Shown here piece by piece: positions 43,615 through 52,981 of a stretch of 64,000 nucleotides of DNA. Under the pieces are notes generated by a model. That model saw only the letters and a program-made list of their open reading frames with translations. It did not search any database and was not told the origin of the DNA. A program made the position numbers and the translations under genes. The stretch's first letter is position 1. Each line of letters starts with the position of its first letter. The stretch spans positions 62,001-126,000 of the forward strand of contig NZ_CP022957.1 in assembly GCF_002269385.1 (NCBI RefSeq). Direction: 5' to 3'. The stretch comes from Maribacter cobaltidurans. GTDB taxonomy: Bacteria > Bacteroidota > Bacteroidia > Flavobacteriales > Flavobacteriaceae.

Positions 43615-44262
43615 ATGAATACCCATATAAAACAAGTACAATACCAACATACCAATTCTTATGAAACGCTCAACGAACTGGGTTCAGAAACAAAAAATGT
43701 TTGGTTGGTCTTTCATGGTATTGGCTTTTTGAGCAAATATTTCCTTAGATATTTTGATGAGTTAAATCCTTTGAAGAATTACATAATTGCCCCACAGGCA
43801 CCTTCAAAATATTATTTGAACAACCAATACAGACATGTTGGGGCCAGCTGGTTGACTCGTGTGGACAGGGAACAAGAAACCCAAAATGTTCTAAACTATA
43901 TAGAAAAAGTTATCGAAAACGAAAGTATTCCAAAACGATGTAATTTAATTGTACTGGGTTTTTCCCAAGGGGTTTCAATTGCAACAAGGCTCATTGCAAA
44001 AACAGGATTACAATGTGAAAAACTAGTTTTATATGCAGGTGGACTGCCCAATGAACTGTCCGCAAAGGACTTTAATAGTCTATTTGAAAATCAAACTAAA
44101 ATATACTCGATTGTGGGTACTGAAGATGAGTATATCAATACCGATAGACTTAAAGAGGAAAACAATAAATTAATAGAGTTATTTAAAGGTAAAGCGGAAA
44201 AAATTACATTTGAAGGCGGACACGAACTGAAAAAAGAAATTATTAATTCCCTAGCTGATTGA
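43615..44262 (+). CDS. Alpha/beta hydrolase (phospholipase/carboxylesterase-like)
   Basis: A 215-residue cytoplasmic serine hydrolase. The nucleophile elbow is GFSQGVSIATRL; the acid is likely in GTEDEYIN and the His in FEGGHELKK near the C-terminus. An oxyanion HGIGF is close to the N-terminus. Similar to carboxylesterase YpfH/ phospholipase B-like proteins. It is divergent from the men thioesterase, and the GNAT gene starts 1 nt after its stop. Confidence 0.82.
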   Translation: MNTHIKQVQYQHTNSYETLNELGSETKNVWLVFHGIGFLSKYFLRYFDELNPLKNYIIAPQAPSKYYLNNQYRHVGASWLTRVDREQETQNVLNYIEKVIENESIPKRCNLIVLGFSQGVSIATRLIAKTGLQCEKLVLYAGGLPNELSAKDFNSLFENQTKIYSIVGTEDEYINTDRLKEENNKLIELFKGKAEKITFEGGHELKKEIINSLAD

Positions 44263-44263
44263 T

Positions 44264-44815
44264 ATGGAAATTATTCTTGAAAACGAAAGAGTAAAGCTAT
44301 CGCCCCTGAACTTGGAAAATTATCAGTACTTAATTCCAGTGGCTTCCGAAAAAAAATTGGTTCAATATTCCCCATCCGATATTGAAACTCCCGAGTCTCT
44401 TAAAAAATACGTTACCCTAGCCTTGGAACACCAAGACCAAAAGTCTGCGATTCCCTTTATCATTTATGATAAAAAACTATCGAAATATGCGGGCAGTTCC
44501 AGATATATGAACATTCATTGGGGCAATAAGGTACTGCATATAGGCTCTACCTGGATTGGCAAGGAATTTCAGGGAACAGGTCTAAATGCCGAAATGAAAA
44601 AATTAATGTTGCACTATGCCTTTATGGACCTCGGTTTTGAAAAGGTGGAATTTAGAGTTGACGAACGTAACCTGAAATCTAGAAGAGCCGTTGAAAAACT
44701 AGGGTGTACCTTGGAAGGTATTTTAAGAAAGGATGTCTATCTTTTGGACGGATTTAAAAGAAACACCTGTTGCTATGGTCTTTTAAAAGAAGAATGGGAA
44801 AAGAACCCTAACTAG
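44264..44815 (+). CDS. GNAT family N-acetyltransferase (RimJ/RimL-like)
   Basis: A 183-residue acetyltransferase of the ribosomal-protein-acetylating type. The acetyl-CoA motif is WIGKEFQGTGLNAEMKKL and the family end is RVDERNLKSRRAVEKLGCTLEGILRKD. It probably modifies an N-terminal amine or another small amine; the substrate is unknown. It is co-transcribed with the hydrolase gene (1-nt gap) and its stop faces the stop of the secreted unknown protein. Confidence 0.9.
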   Translation: MEIILENERVKLSPLNLENYQYLIPVASEKKLVQYSPSDIETPESLKKYVTLALEHQDQKSAIPFIIYDKKLSKYAGSSRYMNIHWGNKVLHIGSTWIGKEFQGTGLNAEMKKLMLHYAFMDLGFEKVEFRVDERNLKSRRAVEKLGCTLEGILRKDVYLLDGFKRNTCCYGLLKEEWEKNPN

Positions 44816-44816
44816 G

Positions 44817-45737
44817 CTACTTTTCTTTTTTTTCCTGTTTGTAATAGGTAATCTTTCTGGTAACATAAGCATTTTCCGGAGTTATAATTTGCTTTACCCA
44901 ATTGCCTCCCTCTTCCTTATCATATTGGTAGATATATTCCTTTTTATCCAACAGATTGTCACCACGGGTAACTTCTTCTACCAGCATACCTTTTTCGTCA
45001 TATTCATATGAAGTCCTTATGGTAGGAATAAATTTTTTGGCAGTGGCGTCATATTCAAATTCCTGCCGCGCAAGCAACATATCCTTTTCATTAAAGACTT
45101 CCTCATACGCCTTGTTGCCTTCTCCTTTTAAAAACTCCTTGGTAAGCACGATTTTTTGATTCTCCCCATTTTTTTTCTGATAGGAGGTTCTAATCGATTT
45201 TAAGGGTACTTCGTTCAATAAATAGGTTATAGTGAACTCTCCTTTATATTTCTTGTATTCCACCAATGTTTCATCCGTACCTTCATTATTGATTCTAACC
45301 ATTTTAGTCAAATCCCCCTTATCATCATAGGTATAGACATATTGGTCCAGAAATTCCTTATCATACGAAATGATTTTTTCTGTAATCTTTCTGTTTTCAG
45401 TAGTATCCAATTCGAAAAAATGGGCAATGGAAGTACTTGGGTCAAATTTATTGTCCCTATAGGTTTCCGATCTCTTTTCAACTAAAAGACTATCCCGATA
45501 CTTATAGTAAACTACATCATAATCGGCTTCATTATAACGGGTAACGGACTTGGTCAATAATCCCTTTCGGTTAAAGTCATACTCCTCCTTGCCATACTTA
45601 GTGCTGACCAAACAAGTTTTGACACTATCCTTTAAGTCAAAATCTTCCAACGTAAAAATTCTTACTTCCTGACCAAAAACAGATAATGGCAAAACGAATA
45701 TCATCAATACTAAAACACCGATGTAGTTTTTTATCAT
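44817..45737 (-). CDS. Secreted protein, unknown function
   Basis: A 306-residue exported protein with a signal peptide (about 1-22, cut after SVFGQ). The rest is made of repeated short beta strands, many starting with a Tyr/Asp motif (EYDFNRKGLL, YTYDDKGDL, FEYDATAKK, YEYDEKGMLVEE), which recalls RHS/YD-type or MORN-like repeats. No catalytic motif is seen. Its ATG lies 4 nt after a -7 box TAATTTTG. Confidence 0.75.
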   Translation of the reverse strand: MIKNYIGVLVLMIFVLPLSVFGQEVRIFTLEDFDLKDSVKTCLVSTKYGKEEYDFNRKGLLTKSVTRYNEADYDVVYYKYRDSLLVEKRSETYRDNKFDPSTSIAHFFELDTTENRKITEKIISYDKEFLDQYVYTYDDKGDLTKMVRINNEGTDETLVEYKKYKGEFTITYLLNEVPLKSIRTSYQKKNGENQKIVLTKEFLKGEGNKAYEEVFNEKDMLLARQEFEYDATAKKFIPTIRTSYEYDEKGMLVEEVTRGDNLLDKKEYIYQYDKEEGGNWVKQIITPENAYVTRKITYYKQEKKEK

Positions 45738-45741
45738 ACTA

Positions 45742-45771
45742 CAAAATTAACTCAATTAGCTCCCCAAACAA
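45742..45771 (-). promoter_or_regulatory. Promoter of the secreted unknown protein (TTG-N19-TAATTTTG)
   Basis: Minus strand: -33 TTG at 45771-45769, 19-nt spacer, -7 TAATTTTG at 45749-45742. The ATG follows 4 nt later at 45737. Confidence 0.55.
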
Positions 45772-45786
45772 ATTACATTCCAAAAT

Positions 45787-45819
45787 AAAAAAGGAGCGAT
45801 TAAAATCGCTCCTTTTTTC
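45787..45819. terminator. dnaK terminator
   Basis: A 14-bp stem (AAAAAGGAGCGATT with its complement) around AA, with a T-run on each side. It lies about 75 nt after the present dnaK stop codon. Confidence 0.88.
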
Positions 45820-45845
45820 ATTATGAGATAGTTATGATAATCTCT

Positions 45846-45915
45846 TACTTGACTTCTTCGAAGTCTACCCTTCGACTTCGCTCAGGACGGGCTACTTGAC
45901 TTCTTCGAAGTCTAC
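45846..45915. mobile_element. REP-like 24-bp insertion with 23-bp target duplication at the dnaK stop
   Basis: The last 23 bp of dnaK (45893-45915) are repeated exactly at 45846-45868. Between the copies sits CCTTCGACTTCGCTCAGGACGGGC (45869-45892, quoted in full as 24 bases in two parts: CCTTCGACTTCG and CTCAGGACGGGC), a form of a repeat common between genes in this phylum. The seed CTTCGACTTCGC also occurs in the 108-bp inserts of the array. The stop is now TAG (45892-45894) supplied by the junction; the older one was TAA at 45845-45847. Confidence 0.75.
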
Positions 45916-47799
45916 GTCCTCAACGTTATCACCTTCGGATGCGTTACCGCTATCTGCCGTAGGCTCTCCCTGGGTTGCTCCCCCCTGTTGTGCTTCGGCC
46001 TGTGCCTTGTACATCTCTTCAGAGGCTACTTTCCAAGCTTGGTTGATTTTGTCCAAAGCAGGAGTAATAACCGCCAAATCTTTGGATTCGTAAGCCTTTT
46101 TCAATTCGGCCAATGCTTCTTCTATAGGTTTCTTCTTGTCATCGGACAATTTATCGCCAAATTCGGAAAGTTGCTTTTCAGTCTGAAAAATCATACCATC
46201 GGCCTCATTCAGCTTATCGGCAGTCTCCTTAGCTTTTTTATCGCTCTCCGCATTTGCTTCTGCTTCGGCTTTCATCTTTTTGATTTCTTCCTCGGTCAAT
46301 CCGGAAGAAGCCTCGATTCTAATATCTTGGGATTTTCCGGTTGCCTTATCGGTTGCGGAAACCTTGATGATACCATTGGCATCGATATCAAATGTTACTT
46401 CAATTTGAGGTGTTCCCCTAGGTGCTGGTGGAATTCCATCCAAGTGGAACTTTCCAATGGTTTTATTATCAGCGGCCATAGGTCGCTCACCCTGTAGCAC
46501 ATGTATTTCCACGGAAGGCTGATTATCAGCGGCAGTCGAGAATACCTGTGATTTCTTTGTAGGTATGGTCGTGTTCGCCTCGATCAATTTGGTCATTACA
46601 CTTCCCATAGTTTCGATACCTAGTGAAAGTGGTGTAACATCTAAAAGTAATACATCCTTAACATCTCCGGTCAAAACACCACCTTGTATAGCAGCCCCAA
46701 TGGCAACAACCTCATCCGGATTCACACCTTTGGAAGGCTTCTTACCAAAGAATTTTTCAACGGCCTCTTGTACGGCAGGAATTCTTGTAGACCCCCCTAC
46801 CAAAATAATCTCATCGATATCACTTTTTGAGAGTCCTGCAGATTTCAATGCTGTTTCACAAGGCTCAATCGTTCTTTTTACCAAATCGGCTATCAATTGC
46901 TCAAATTTTGATCGCGTCAAGGTACGTACCAAGTGTTTAGGACCGGATGCGGTAGCCGTAACATATGGCAAGTTGATTTCAGTCTGTGCTGAAGAAGATA
47001 ACTCAATTTTCGCTTTTTCAGCTGCCTCACGTAATCGTTGTAAGGCCATAGAGTCATCTCGTAAATCCAATCCTTCTTCCGCTTTGAACTCTTCAGCCAA
47101 CCAGTCTATTATTTTTTGATCAACGTCATCACCTCCTAAGTGGGTATCCCCATCAGTAGCCAATACTTCAAAAACACCGTCTCCTAATTCCAATATGGAA
47201 ACGTCATGTGTACCACCACCAAAGTCAAATACCACTATCTTTTGATCGGTATCCTTTTTATCCAATCCGTAAGCCAAAGAAGCCGCGGTAGGTTCATTAA
47301 TGATTCGCTCCACTGTTAGACCCGCAATTTCACCGGCTTCTTTTGTTGCCTGCCTTTGAGAGTCATTGAAGTAAGCAGGTACGGTAATTACCGCACGGGT
47401 AACATCCTGCCCCAAATAATCCTCTGCCGTTTTCTTCATTTTTTGAAGAATCATAGCGGACAATTCCTGTGGTGTGTACAAACGACCATCAATATCCACG
47501 CGCGGAGTATCATTATCACCTTTTGTAACCTTATAAGGAACTCTTTTTGCCTCTTTTTCCGACTCGGAAAATTTATTACCCATAAATCGTTTTATGGAGT
47601 AAATAGTTTTATGCGGATTGGTAACCGCCTGTCTTTTGGCAGGATCCCCAACCTTTATTTCACCGCCATCCACAAAAGCAATCACGGATGGTGTAGTTCT
47701 TTTACCTTCTGCATTTGGAATTACTACTGGCTCATTACCTTCCATCACGGAGACACAGGAGTTGGTAGTACCCAAATCTATTCCAATAATCTTACTCAT
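45892..47799 (-). CDS. dnaK: Molecular chaperone DnaK (Hsp70)
   Basis: A 635-residue Hsp70. The ATPase domain shows the three signatures [13 protein letters not shown] (near 5), [14 protein letters not shown] (near 193) and [13 protein letters not shown] (near 335). The substrate-binding domain ([19 protein letters not shown]) and helical lid follow, then a Gln/Gly linker and the conserved EDVDFEEVK end. It refolds proteins with DnaJ and GrpE, neither of which is adjacent. The 3' end has been altered by a REP-like insertion that leaves the protein end unchanged. The upstream region has a possible sigma-54-type promoter. Confidence 0.98.
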   Translation of the reverse strand: MSKIIGIDLGTTNSCVSVMEGNEPVVIPNAEGKRTTPSVIAFVDGGEIKVGDPAKRQAVTNPHKTIYSIKRFMGNKFSESEKEAKRVPYKVTKGDNDTPRVDIDGRLYTPQELSAMILQKMKKTAEDYLGQDVTRAVITVPAYFNDSQRQATKEAGEIAGLTVERIINEPTAASLAYGLDKKDTDQKIVVFDFGGGTHDVSILELGDGVFEVLATDGDTHLGGDDVDQKIIDWLAEEFKAEEGLDLRDDSMALQRLREAAEKAKIELSSSAQTEINLPYVTATASGPKHLVRTLTRSKFEQLIADLVKRTIEPCETALKSAGLSKSDIDEIILVGGSTRIPAVQEAVEKFFGKKPSKGVNPDEVVAIGAAIQGGVLTGDVKDVLLLDVTPLSLGIETMGSVMTKLIEANTTIPTKKSQVFSTAADNQPSVEIHVLQGERPMAADNKTIGKFHLDGIPPAPRGTPQIEVTFDIDANGIIKVSATDKATGKSQDIRIEASSGLTEEEIKKMKAEAEANAESDKKAKETADKLNEADGMIFQTEKQLSEFGDKLSDDKKKPIEEALAELKKAYESKDLAVITPALDKINQAWKVASEEMYKAQAEAQQGGATQGEPTADSGNASEGDNVEDVDFEEVK

Positions 47800-47849
47800 T
47801 TTATATGTTTTAAAATTTAAGTGCTTAATTTTTCAATCACTCTGTTAAT

Positions 47850-47866
47850 GACAAACAATATGCCAA
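47850..47866 (-). promoter_or_regulatory. Candidate sigma-54-like dnaK promoter
   Basis: Minus strand TTGGCATATTGTTTGTC resembles the -24/-12 consensus TGGCAYR-N4-TTGCW, with the final two positions off. It lies about 50 nt before the dnaK ATG. A housekeeping reading of the same sequence is also possible. Confidence 0.35.
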
Positions 47867-47877
47867 GGGATAAAAAC

Positions 47878-47890
47878 TGACAGGATGTCA
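47878..47890. promoter_or_regulatory. Inverted repeat TGACA-N3-TGTCA upstream of dnaK
   Basis: The short perfect dyad TGACAGGATGTCA sits 11 bp upstream (in dnaK sense) of the candidate promoter, between dnaK and sdaA. It may bind a regulator of either gene. Confidence 0.4.
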
Positions 47891-47937
47891 TTCTTTGTTA
47901 CACAAACCCTTTGATGTAGACCCTAAACAAATCAAAA

Positions 47938-47969
47938 TTGAAAACAATAGTTTCCTCAATCTAACTTTG
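47938..47969 (+). promoter_or_regulatory. sdaA promoter (TTG-N21-TAACTTTG)
   Basis: -33 TTG at 47938-47940, 21-nt spacer, -7 TAACTTTG at 47962-47969. Both boxes match the Bacteroidota consensus. The sdaA ATG is 29 nt after the box. Confidence 0.65.
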
Positions 47970-47998
47970 TACTTTAGTATTTGACTAGATTGAAGAAT

Positions 47999-49432
47999 AT
48001 GGCGCAAAGAGAGAGCATTAGTGTTTTTGATATGCTAAAGATTGGCATAGGGCCTTCCAGCTCCCATACTTTGGGTCCTTGGCGGGCCTCGGAAAGATGG
48101 ATTTCAGAATTAAGGAAAGATGGGCAATTTGATAAAGTAGAATCTATTACCGTCAATGTATACGGTTCACTATCCTTAACAGGTAAAGGGCACGCAACAG
48201 ATTATGCTCTAATTTTAGGTCTTCTTGGGGCTGATCCAGAAATTATTCCTGTGGAAGAAATCCACTCTTTGGTCCAAGAAGTGAAAAGCACCCAAAAACT
48301 AAATTTTGACGGGAAAAGGGCACTTGATTTCAATGTGGAAAAGGATATTATATTCCATAAAAAGTTCTTGCCTTTTCATGCCAATGGATTAAAGTTTCAG
48401 GCGTTGTTGGATAGTGGAAAAAAAATATCCAAAACCTACTATTCCATTGGAGGAGGATTTGTGGTGGTTGAGGAGCGTAAAAACGCCAAGAAAAAAAACA
48501 TGGCTTTCAATACCTTTCCTTATCCTATTGAAAATGGAAAGGAATTGTTGGAAGTTTGTAGCCAAGAATCAAAAAGTATATCGGAAATAGTTCTGGCAAA
48601 CGAAAGGTCCTTAAGAACGGATGAAGAAATTGATTATCAGATTGGCAGGGTGTGGAATACTATGCTCGAATGCATGTATACAGGTTGCCATACGGAAGGG
48701 AAACTCCCCGGAGGATTAAATGTAAAAAGAAGGGCATTTGAACTACATGAAAACCTAATGGGCGACCTCCCCTACACGAACCCTGAGGAATGGCTTCAAT
48801 CCATCAGGCAAACGGAGGTGAAATTTCGACAGATTTTACAATGGGTAAGTTGTTTTGCATTGAGTGTAAATGAAGTTAACGCCTCCTTGGGAAGGGTCGT
48901 AACAGCCCCGACCAATGGAAGCGCAGGAGTAATACCGGCCGTACTCATGTATTATTTGGTGATCGAGAACCATGCAGGTAACTTTGAACATGTAAAACAG
49001 TTCCTTTTGGTTGCCGGGGAAATAGGAAGCATATTTAAAAAGGGAGCCACCATTTCCGCCGCCATGGGTGGTTGCCAAGCAGAAATAGGGGTCTCTTCCG
49101 CCATGGCGGCGGGTGCCCTGACGGAACTATTAGGCGGAACACCGGAACAGGTCCTTATGGCAGCTGAAATTGCCATGGAACACCATCTGGGCCTTACATG
49201 TGATCCTATAGGTGGCCTGGTCCAAATTCCCTGTATTGAACGAAATTCCATGGGAGCTATCAAGGCCATCAATGCGGCGGAACTGGCCTTGGGGTCCGAC
49301 CCTTCAGAAGCCAAGGTACCCTTGGACAAAGTTGTCCAGACCATGTGGGAGACCGCCAAGGATATGAGTTCCAAATATAAAGAGACCTCTGAGGGAGGAC
49401 TGGCTGTTGGAGTATTCCTAAGCGATTGTTGA
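47999..49432 (+). CDS. sdaA: L-Serine ammonia-lyase (iron-sulfur dependent)
   Basis: A 477-residue single-chain serine dehydratase from ATG 47999; the upstream TTG at 47981 is not needed. Residues ~5-160 form the beta-type domain ([17 protein letters not shown]) and ~195-470 the alpha-type catalytic domain. The iron-sulfur Cys contexts are visible: [23 protein letters not shown] and [11 protein letters not shown]. It deaminates L-serine to pyruvate. It has its own promoter and is followed at 20 nt by the DUF294 gene. Confidence 0.95.
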   Translation: MAQRESISVFDMLKIGIGPSSSHTLGPWRASERWISELRKDGQFDKVESITVNVYGSLSLTGKGHATDYALILGLLGADPEIIPVEEIHSLVQEVKSTQKLNFDGKRALDFNVEKDIIFHKKFLPFHANGLKFQALLDSGKKISKTYYSIGGGFVVVEERKNAKKKNMAFNTFPYPIENGKELLEVCSQESKSISEIVLANERSLRTDEEIDYQIGRVWNTMLECMYTGCHTEGKLPGGLNVKRRAFELHENLMGDLPYTNPEEWLQSIRQTEVKFRQILQWVSCFALSVNEVNASLGRVVTAPTNGSAGVIPAVLMYYLVIENHAGNFEHVKQFLLVAGEIGSIFKKGATISAAMGGCQAEIGVSSAMAAGALTELLGGTPEQVLMAAEIAMEHHLGLTCDPIGGLVQIPCIERNSMGAIKAINAAELALGSDPSEAKVPLDKVVQTMWETAKDMSSKYKETSEGGLAVGVFLSDC

Positions 49433-49452
49433 TTGGGCAATAAGATATTATT

Positions 49453-51372
49453 ATGAAGAATCTAATTTCGGAACGTGTCGCGGATTTCCTAAAAAACTAT
49501 CCCCCTTTCAACATTATGGAAGGAAAGCTCTTGGAGGATTTATCCCAACAGGTTAGCATAGTCTATAAAGAAAAAGGAAGTTTGGTCTTTTCATTGAACG
49601 AGGAAGCACATCCGAATTTTTATGTGGTACATAAAGGAGCCATAGAACTGAACAACCCCGTTACAAAATCAATTTCGGATTATTGTGATGAAGGTGATAT
49701 TTTTGGCCTTAGACCTTTAATAGCCAAGGAGAATTACAAATTGGAAGCCCTGGCCTATGAAGAATCGATTTTATACGCCATTCCCATTGCTGCTTTTCGA
49801 CCCATTACAGAGTCGGACTCCAGAGTCTCCAATTTTCTAACTGAAAGTTTTGCCTCCAATACTAGAAACCCCTACAATCAGGCTCAAAAATTTGAAAGGG
49901 CCGGGGTAGCAACAACCATTAACGCTCAAGGAAATTTAGTAATAGATGATTTCCAACCTGTTAGATACTCCAAAAAGTTGGTGACATGCAGTCCCAGAAC
50001 CACCATACAGAAAGCAGCGGAAAAGATGACCAAAAACCGGATCGGATCCATACTCGTTTGCGATAAAGAACTACCCGTGGGTATTGTAACGGATAAAGAC
50101 TTAAGGAACAAAGTAGTTACCGGAAGTGTACCCATTACTTCCTCCGTAAAAAGTATTATGTCTGCACCGGTAATTACCTATCCTCAAAAAATTACCATAG
50201 CCCAAGCACAAATGGCAATGATGAAGAGTGATATAAGCCATTTAATACTGACAAAAGATGGAACTGCAAACAGTGAACCCGTGGGTGTGGTCTCTAAGAA
50301 CGACATCATGGTTTCCCTTGGAGATAATCCCGCAGTTATTGTTAAGGCTATAAAAAGAGCTGAAAAAATTAAGCAAATCAAGGAATTGCGTAAAAGTATT
50401 ATGATGCTCTTACATGGTTATTTGGAACAAAACCTGCCCATGGCACTTACCTCCAAAATAATATCGGAGTTGAATGACACTTGCATAAAACAGGTTATCC
50501 AAATTTCCTTGAAAAAAATGAAGTCTCCACCACCGGTGGGTTTTGCATGGCTTGCCTTGGGTAGCCAAGGCCGTGGTGAACAGTTGTTACATACGGACCA
50601 AGACAATGCACTGGTTTTTGAGGATGTTGCAGATGAAGAGCTTCCTAAGACTACGGATTATTTTTTAAAGCTTTCTCAGAAAGTTACCAAGGGTCTCCAT
50701 AAAATAGGATATGAATATTGCCCTGCCGAAATGATGGCATCCAATCCCAAGTGGTGTCTTAGCCTTAAGGAGTGGAAGAACAAACTATCCTATTGGATTA
50801 TTAATCCGGGTCCAAACGAAGTGTTAATGTCCTCCATATTTTTTGACTATAGTCTCGCCTACGGTGAACGTGATTTATTGGACCAAATGTCCGAATACAT
50901 TTTTTCCAACGTAAAAAAGTATCCCATTTTTTTGGTGCATATTGCGAACGGTGCTTTACAAAGCCCGTCACCATCAGGATTTTTTAGGTCATTTCTCGTG
51001 GAGCAAGATGGACAACATAAAGATTTCTTTGATTTAAAGAACCGGGCTTTGCGCCCCTTAATTGATGCCGCGCGCGTTTTGGTTCTATCGCATTCCGTGA
51101 AAGGAATAAGTAATACCTGGGAGCGTTATGAAAAATTGGCCGAATTGGAACCCAATAATAAGGAGCTTTATCTTGCTTGTTCATATGCCACTAAGGCCTT
51201 GTTGAAATTTAGGACCAAACAAGGTTTGCTCCATCGTGATTCCGGTCGCTATATTGAGTTGGAATCCCTCACCAAGGAAGAAAAAATGAAGTTGAAAAGA
51301 ACATTCAAGGCAATCAAGGAAATCCAGGAGGTAATATCTGTCCGTTTTAAAGTTGCTAATATTTTGGGCTGA
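49453..51372 (+). CDS. cNMP-binding / CBS / DUF294 nucleotidyltransferase-like protein
   Basis: A 639-residue cytoplasmic protein: cyclic-nucleotide-binding-like domain (about 15-120), CBS pair (about 170-290, with NRIGSILVCDKELPVGIVTDKDL), DUF294 nucleotidyltransferase-like domain (about 320-460, with LGSQGRGEQLLHTDQDNALVF, which holds the Gly-Ser and Asp-x-Asp residues) and DUF294_C (about 490-635). The order suggests a sensor of an adenine nucleotide that controls a nucleotidyl transfer, as in GlnD-like enzymes. The exonuclease gene overlaps its stop (TGATG), a pairing often seen beside acetate transporters elsewhere. Confidence 0.9.
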   Translation: MKNLISERVADFLKNYPPFNIMEGKLLEDLSQQVSIVYKEKGSLVFSLNEEAHPNFYVVHKGAIELNNPVTKSISDYCDEGDIFGLRPLIAKENYKLEALAYEESILYAIPIAAFRPITESDSRVSNFLTESFASNTRNPYNQAQKFERAGVATTINAQGNLVIDDFQPVRYSKKLVTCSPRTTIQKAAEKMTKNRIGSILVCDKELPVGIVTDKDLRNKVVTGSVPITSSVKSIMSAPVITYPQKITIAQAQMAMMKSDISHLILTKDGTANSEPVGVVSKNDIMVSLGDNPAVIVKAIKRAEKIKQIKELRKSIMMLLHGYLEQNLPMALTSKIISELNDTCIKQVIQISLKKMKSPPPVGFAWLALGSQGRGEQLLHTDQDNALVFEDVADEELPKTTDYFLKLSQKVTKGLHKIGYEYCPAEMMASNPKWCLSLKEWKNKLSYWIINPGPNEVLMSSIFFDYSLAYGERDLLDQMSEYIFSNVKKYPIFLVHIANGALQSPSPSGFFRSFLVEQDGQHKDFFDLKNRALRPLIDAARVLVLSHSVKGISNTWERYEKLAELEPNNKELYLACSYATKALLKFRTKQGLLHRDSGRYIELESLTKEEKMKLKRTFKAIKEIQEVISVRFKVANILG

Positions 51373-52022
51373 TGGGTATATTTAATAGGTCATCTACACT
51401 TCCAGAGTACTGGAACGCTTACGTAAAGACGTTCGATAAGCATTTACCTAAATTATTCCAAGAACTAACATTTGTTGTTTTAGACACTGAAACTACGGGT
51501 TTTGATAAAACTGAAGATAGAATTCTTTCAATAGGTGCTCTCAAATTAAAGAACAATCTAATACATGTCGATGATGTTTTTGATGTTTATATAGAACAGA
51601 AAAAATTTAATGAAAAAAGTATTGCCATACACGGTATTCTGAACAACAGCAAACGTGATTGTATATCCGAAGAATTGGCAATTCAAAAATTCTTGGAATA
51701 CGTTGGAAATAATGTCGTAGTGGCTCACCACGCGGGGTTTGATATAGGAATGATCAATAGCGCACTTAAGCGTTTGGGACTTCCTAAACTAAAGAACAAA
51801 TCTTTGGATACCGGAGTTTTATATAAGCAGACACTCATTAAGTCCTACCTTGTTCAACCACAAGAACATTATTCGCTGGACGATTTAGCGGAAAAGTATT
51901 CCATATCAAAAAAAGATAGGCACACCGCGCTGGGTGATGCCTATATTACAGCTCTAGCCTTCGTAAAAATACTTTCGAAGATTAAAGAAAAGAAAGTGTT
52001 ATCCCTGAAAAATTTAAGATAA
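51372..52022 (+). CDS. DnaQ-type 3'-5' exonuclease
   Basis: A 216-residue DEDDh exonuclease. ExoI is VVLDTETTGFD (Asp, Glu), ExoII is VVAHHAGFDIGM (Asp) and ExoIII is DRHTALGDAYI (His, Asp). It resembles the epsilon proofreading subunit but lacks its C-terminal polymerase-binding tail; in this pairing with a DUF294 protein it may act on RNA or signalling nucleotides. Start overlaps the DUF294 stop. Its stop directly abuts the stop of convergent purC. Confidence 0.9.
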   Translation: MGIFNRSSTLPEYWNAYVKTFDKHLPKLFQELTFVVLDTETTGFDKTEDRILSIGALKLKNNLIHVDDVFDVYIEQKKFNEKSIAIHGILNNSKRDCISEELAIQKFLEYVGNNVVVAHHAGFDIGMINSALKRLGLPKLKNKSLDTGVLYKQTLIKSYLVQPQEHYSLDDLAEKYSISKKDRHTALGDAYITALAFVKILSKIKEKKVLSLKNLR

Positions 52023-52976
52023 TCAAGAATTTTTAAGATAGGTAAGAATATTAGTTTCAATACGTTCATTGATATGCTCCGTGTCGGCCTTTACAAACTT
52101 TTCTCCAGTAATATTCTCATATAGTTCAATGTATCGCTCCGAGACGGATTCAATATAATCATCGGACATAAATGGTACTTTCTGTCCCTCTAATCCTTGA
52201 AAACCATTGGATATGAGCCATTGCCTGACGAACTCTTTGGACAATTGCTTTTGGGGTTCATTTTTATCCTGTCGCTCTTGATATCCATCTGCATAAAAAT
52301 ACCGGGAAGAATCGGGCGTATGAATTTCATCGATCAAGACAATTTCACCCTGCTTTGTTTTACCGAACTCGTATTTGGTATCCACCAAAATAAGTCCTCT
52401 TTCTGCAGCAATTTCGGTTCCCCGCTGAAACAGGGCTCTGGTATATTTTTCCAGGACCTCGTAATCTTCTTTGGATACAATTCCTCGTTTAAGGATGTCT
52501 TCTCTGGAAATATCCTCATCATGATCGCCCATTTCCGCCTTTGTAGCGGGAGTTATGATTGGAGATGGAAATTTATCGTTTTCCTTTAAACCCTCTGGCA
52601 TAGTAACCCCACAAAGCTCCCTTTTACCCGCTTTGTATTCCCTCGCCGCATGACCGGACATATATCCTCGAATGACCATTTCCACTTTAAAAGGCTCACA
52701 GGAGTGGCCTATGGCGACATTTGGGTCCGGAGTGGCCATTAACCAATTTGGAACGATATCAGCGGTAGAAGCCATCATTTTAGTTGCAATCTGATTCAAA
52801 ATCTGTCCTTTATAAGGTATTCCTTTGGGCATGACCACATCAAAGGCCGAAAGTCTATCGGTTGCTATCATGATCAGCCTATCGTCCTCTAAGGCATATA
52901 CTTCCCTTACCTTACCCTTATAAACACTTTTCTGATTGGGAAAAGTAAAATTGGTATCAAAAATGGTATTCGACAT
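52023..52976 (-). CDS. purC: Phosphoribosylaminoimidazole-succinocarboxamide synthase
   Basis: A 317-residue SAICAR synthetase of purine synthesis that joins CAIR and aspartate with ATP. The typical segments are [44 protein letters not shown] and [13 protein letters not shown]. Length is that of the longer bacterial/eukaryote-like form. It starts 5 nt after phoH and is read from the phoH promoter. Confidence 0.95.
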   Translation of the reverse strand: MSNTIFDTNFTFPNQKSVYKGKVREVYALEDDRLIMIATDRLSAFDVVMPKGIPYKGQILNQIATKMMASTADIVPNWLMATPDPNVAIGHSCEPFKVEMVIRGYMSGHAAREYKAGKRELCGVTMPEGLKENDKFPSPIITPATKAEMGDHDEDISREDILKRGIVSKEDYEVLEKYTRALFQRGTEIAAERGLILVDTKYEFGKTKQGEIVLIDEIHTPDSSRYFYADGYQERQDKNEPQKQLSKEFVRQWLISNGFQGLEGQKVPFMSDDYIESVSERYIELYENITGEKFVKADTEHINERIETNILTYLKNS

Positions 52977-52981
52977 GTACT

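Noticed and set aside
43554-43655. Hydrophobic N-terminal extension of the PaaI thioesterase
   Set aside because: Hotdog thioesterases of this type have no such segment; the extension overlaps the start of the divergent hydrolase.
46565-47119. 184-codon open frame antisense to dnaK
   Set aside because: Long antisense frames in conserved genes arise from codon bias; no start signal or family.
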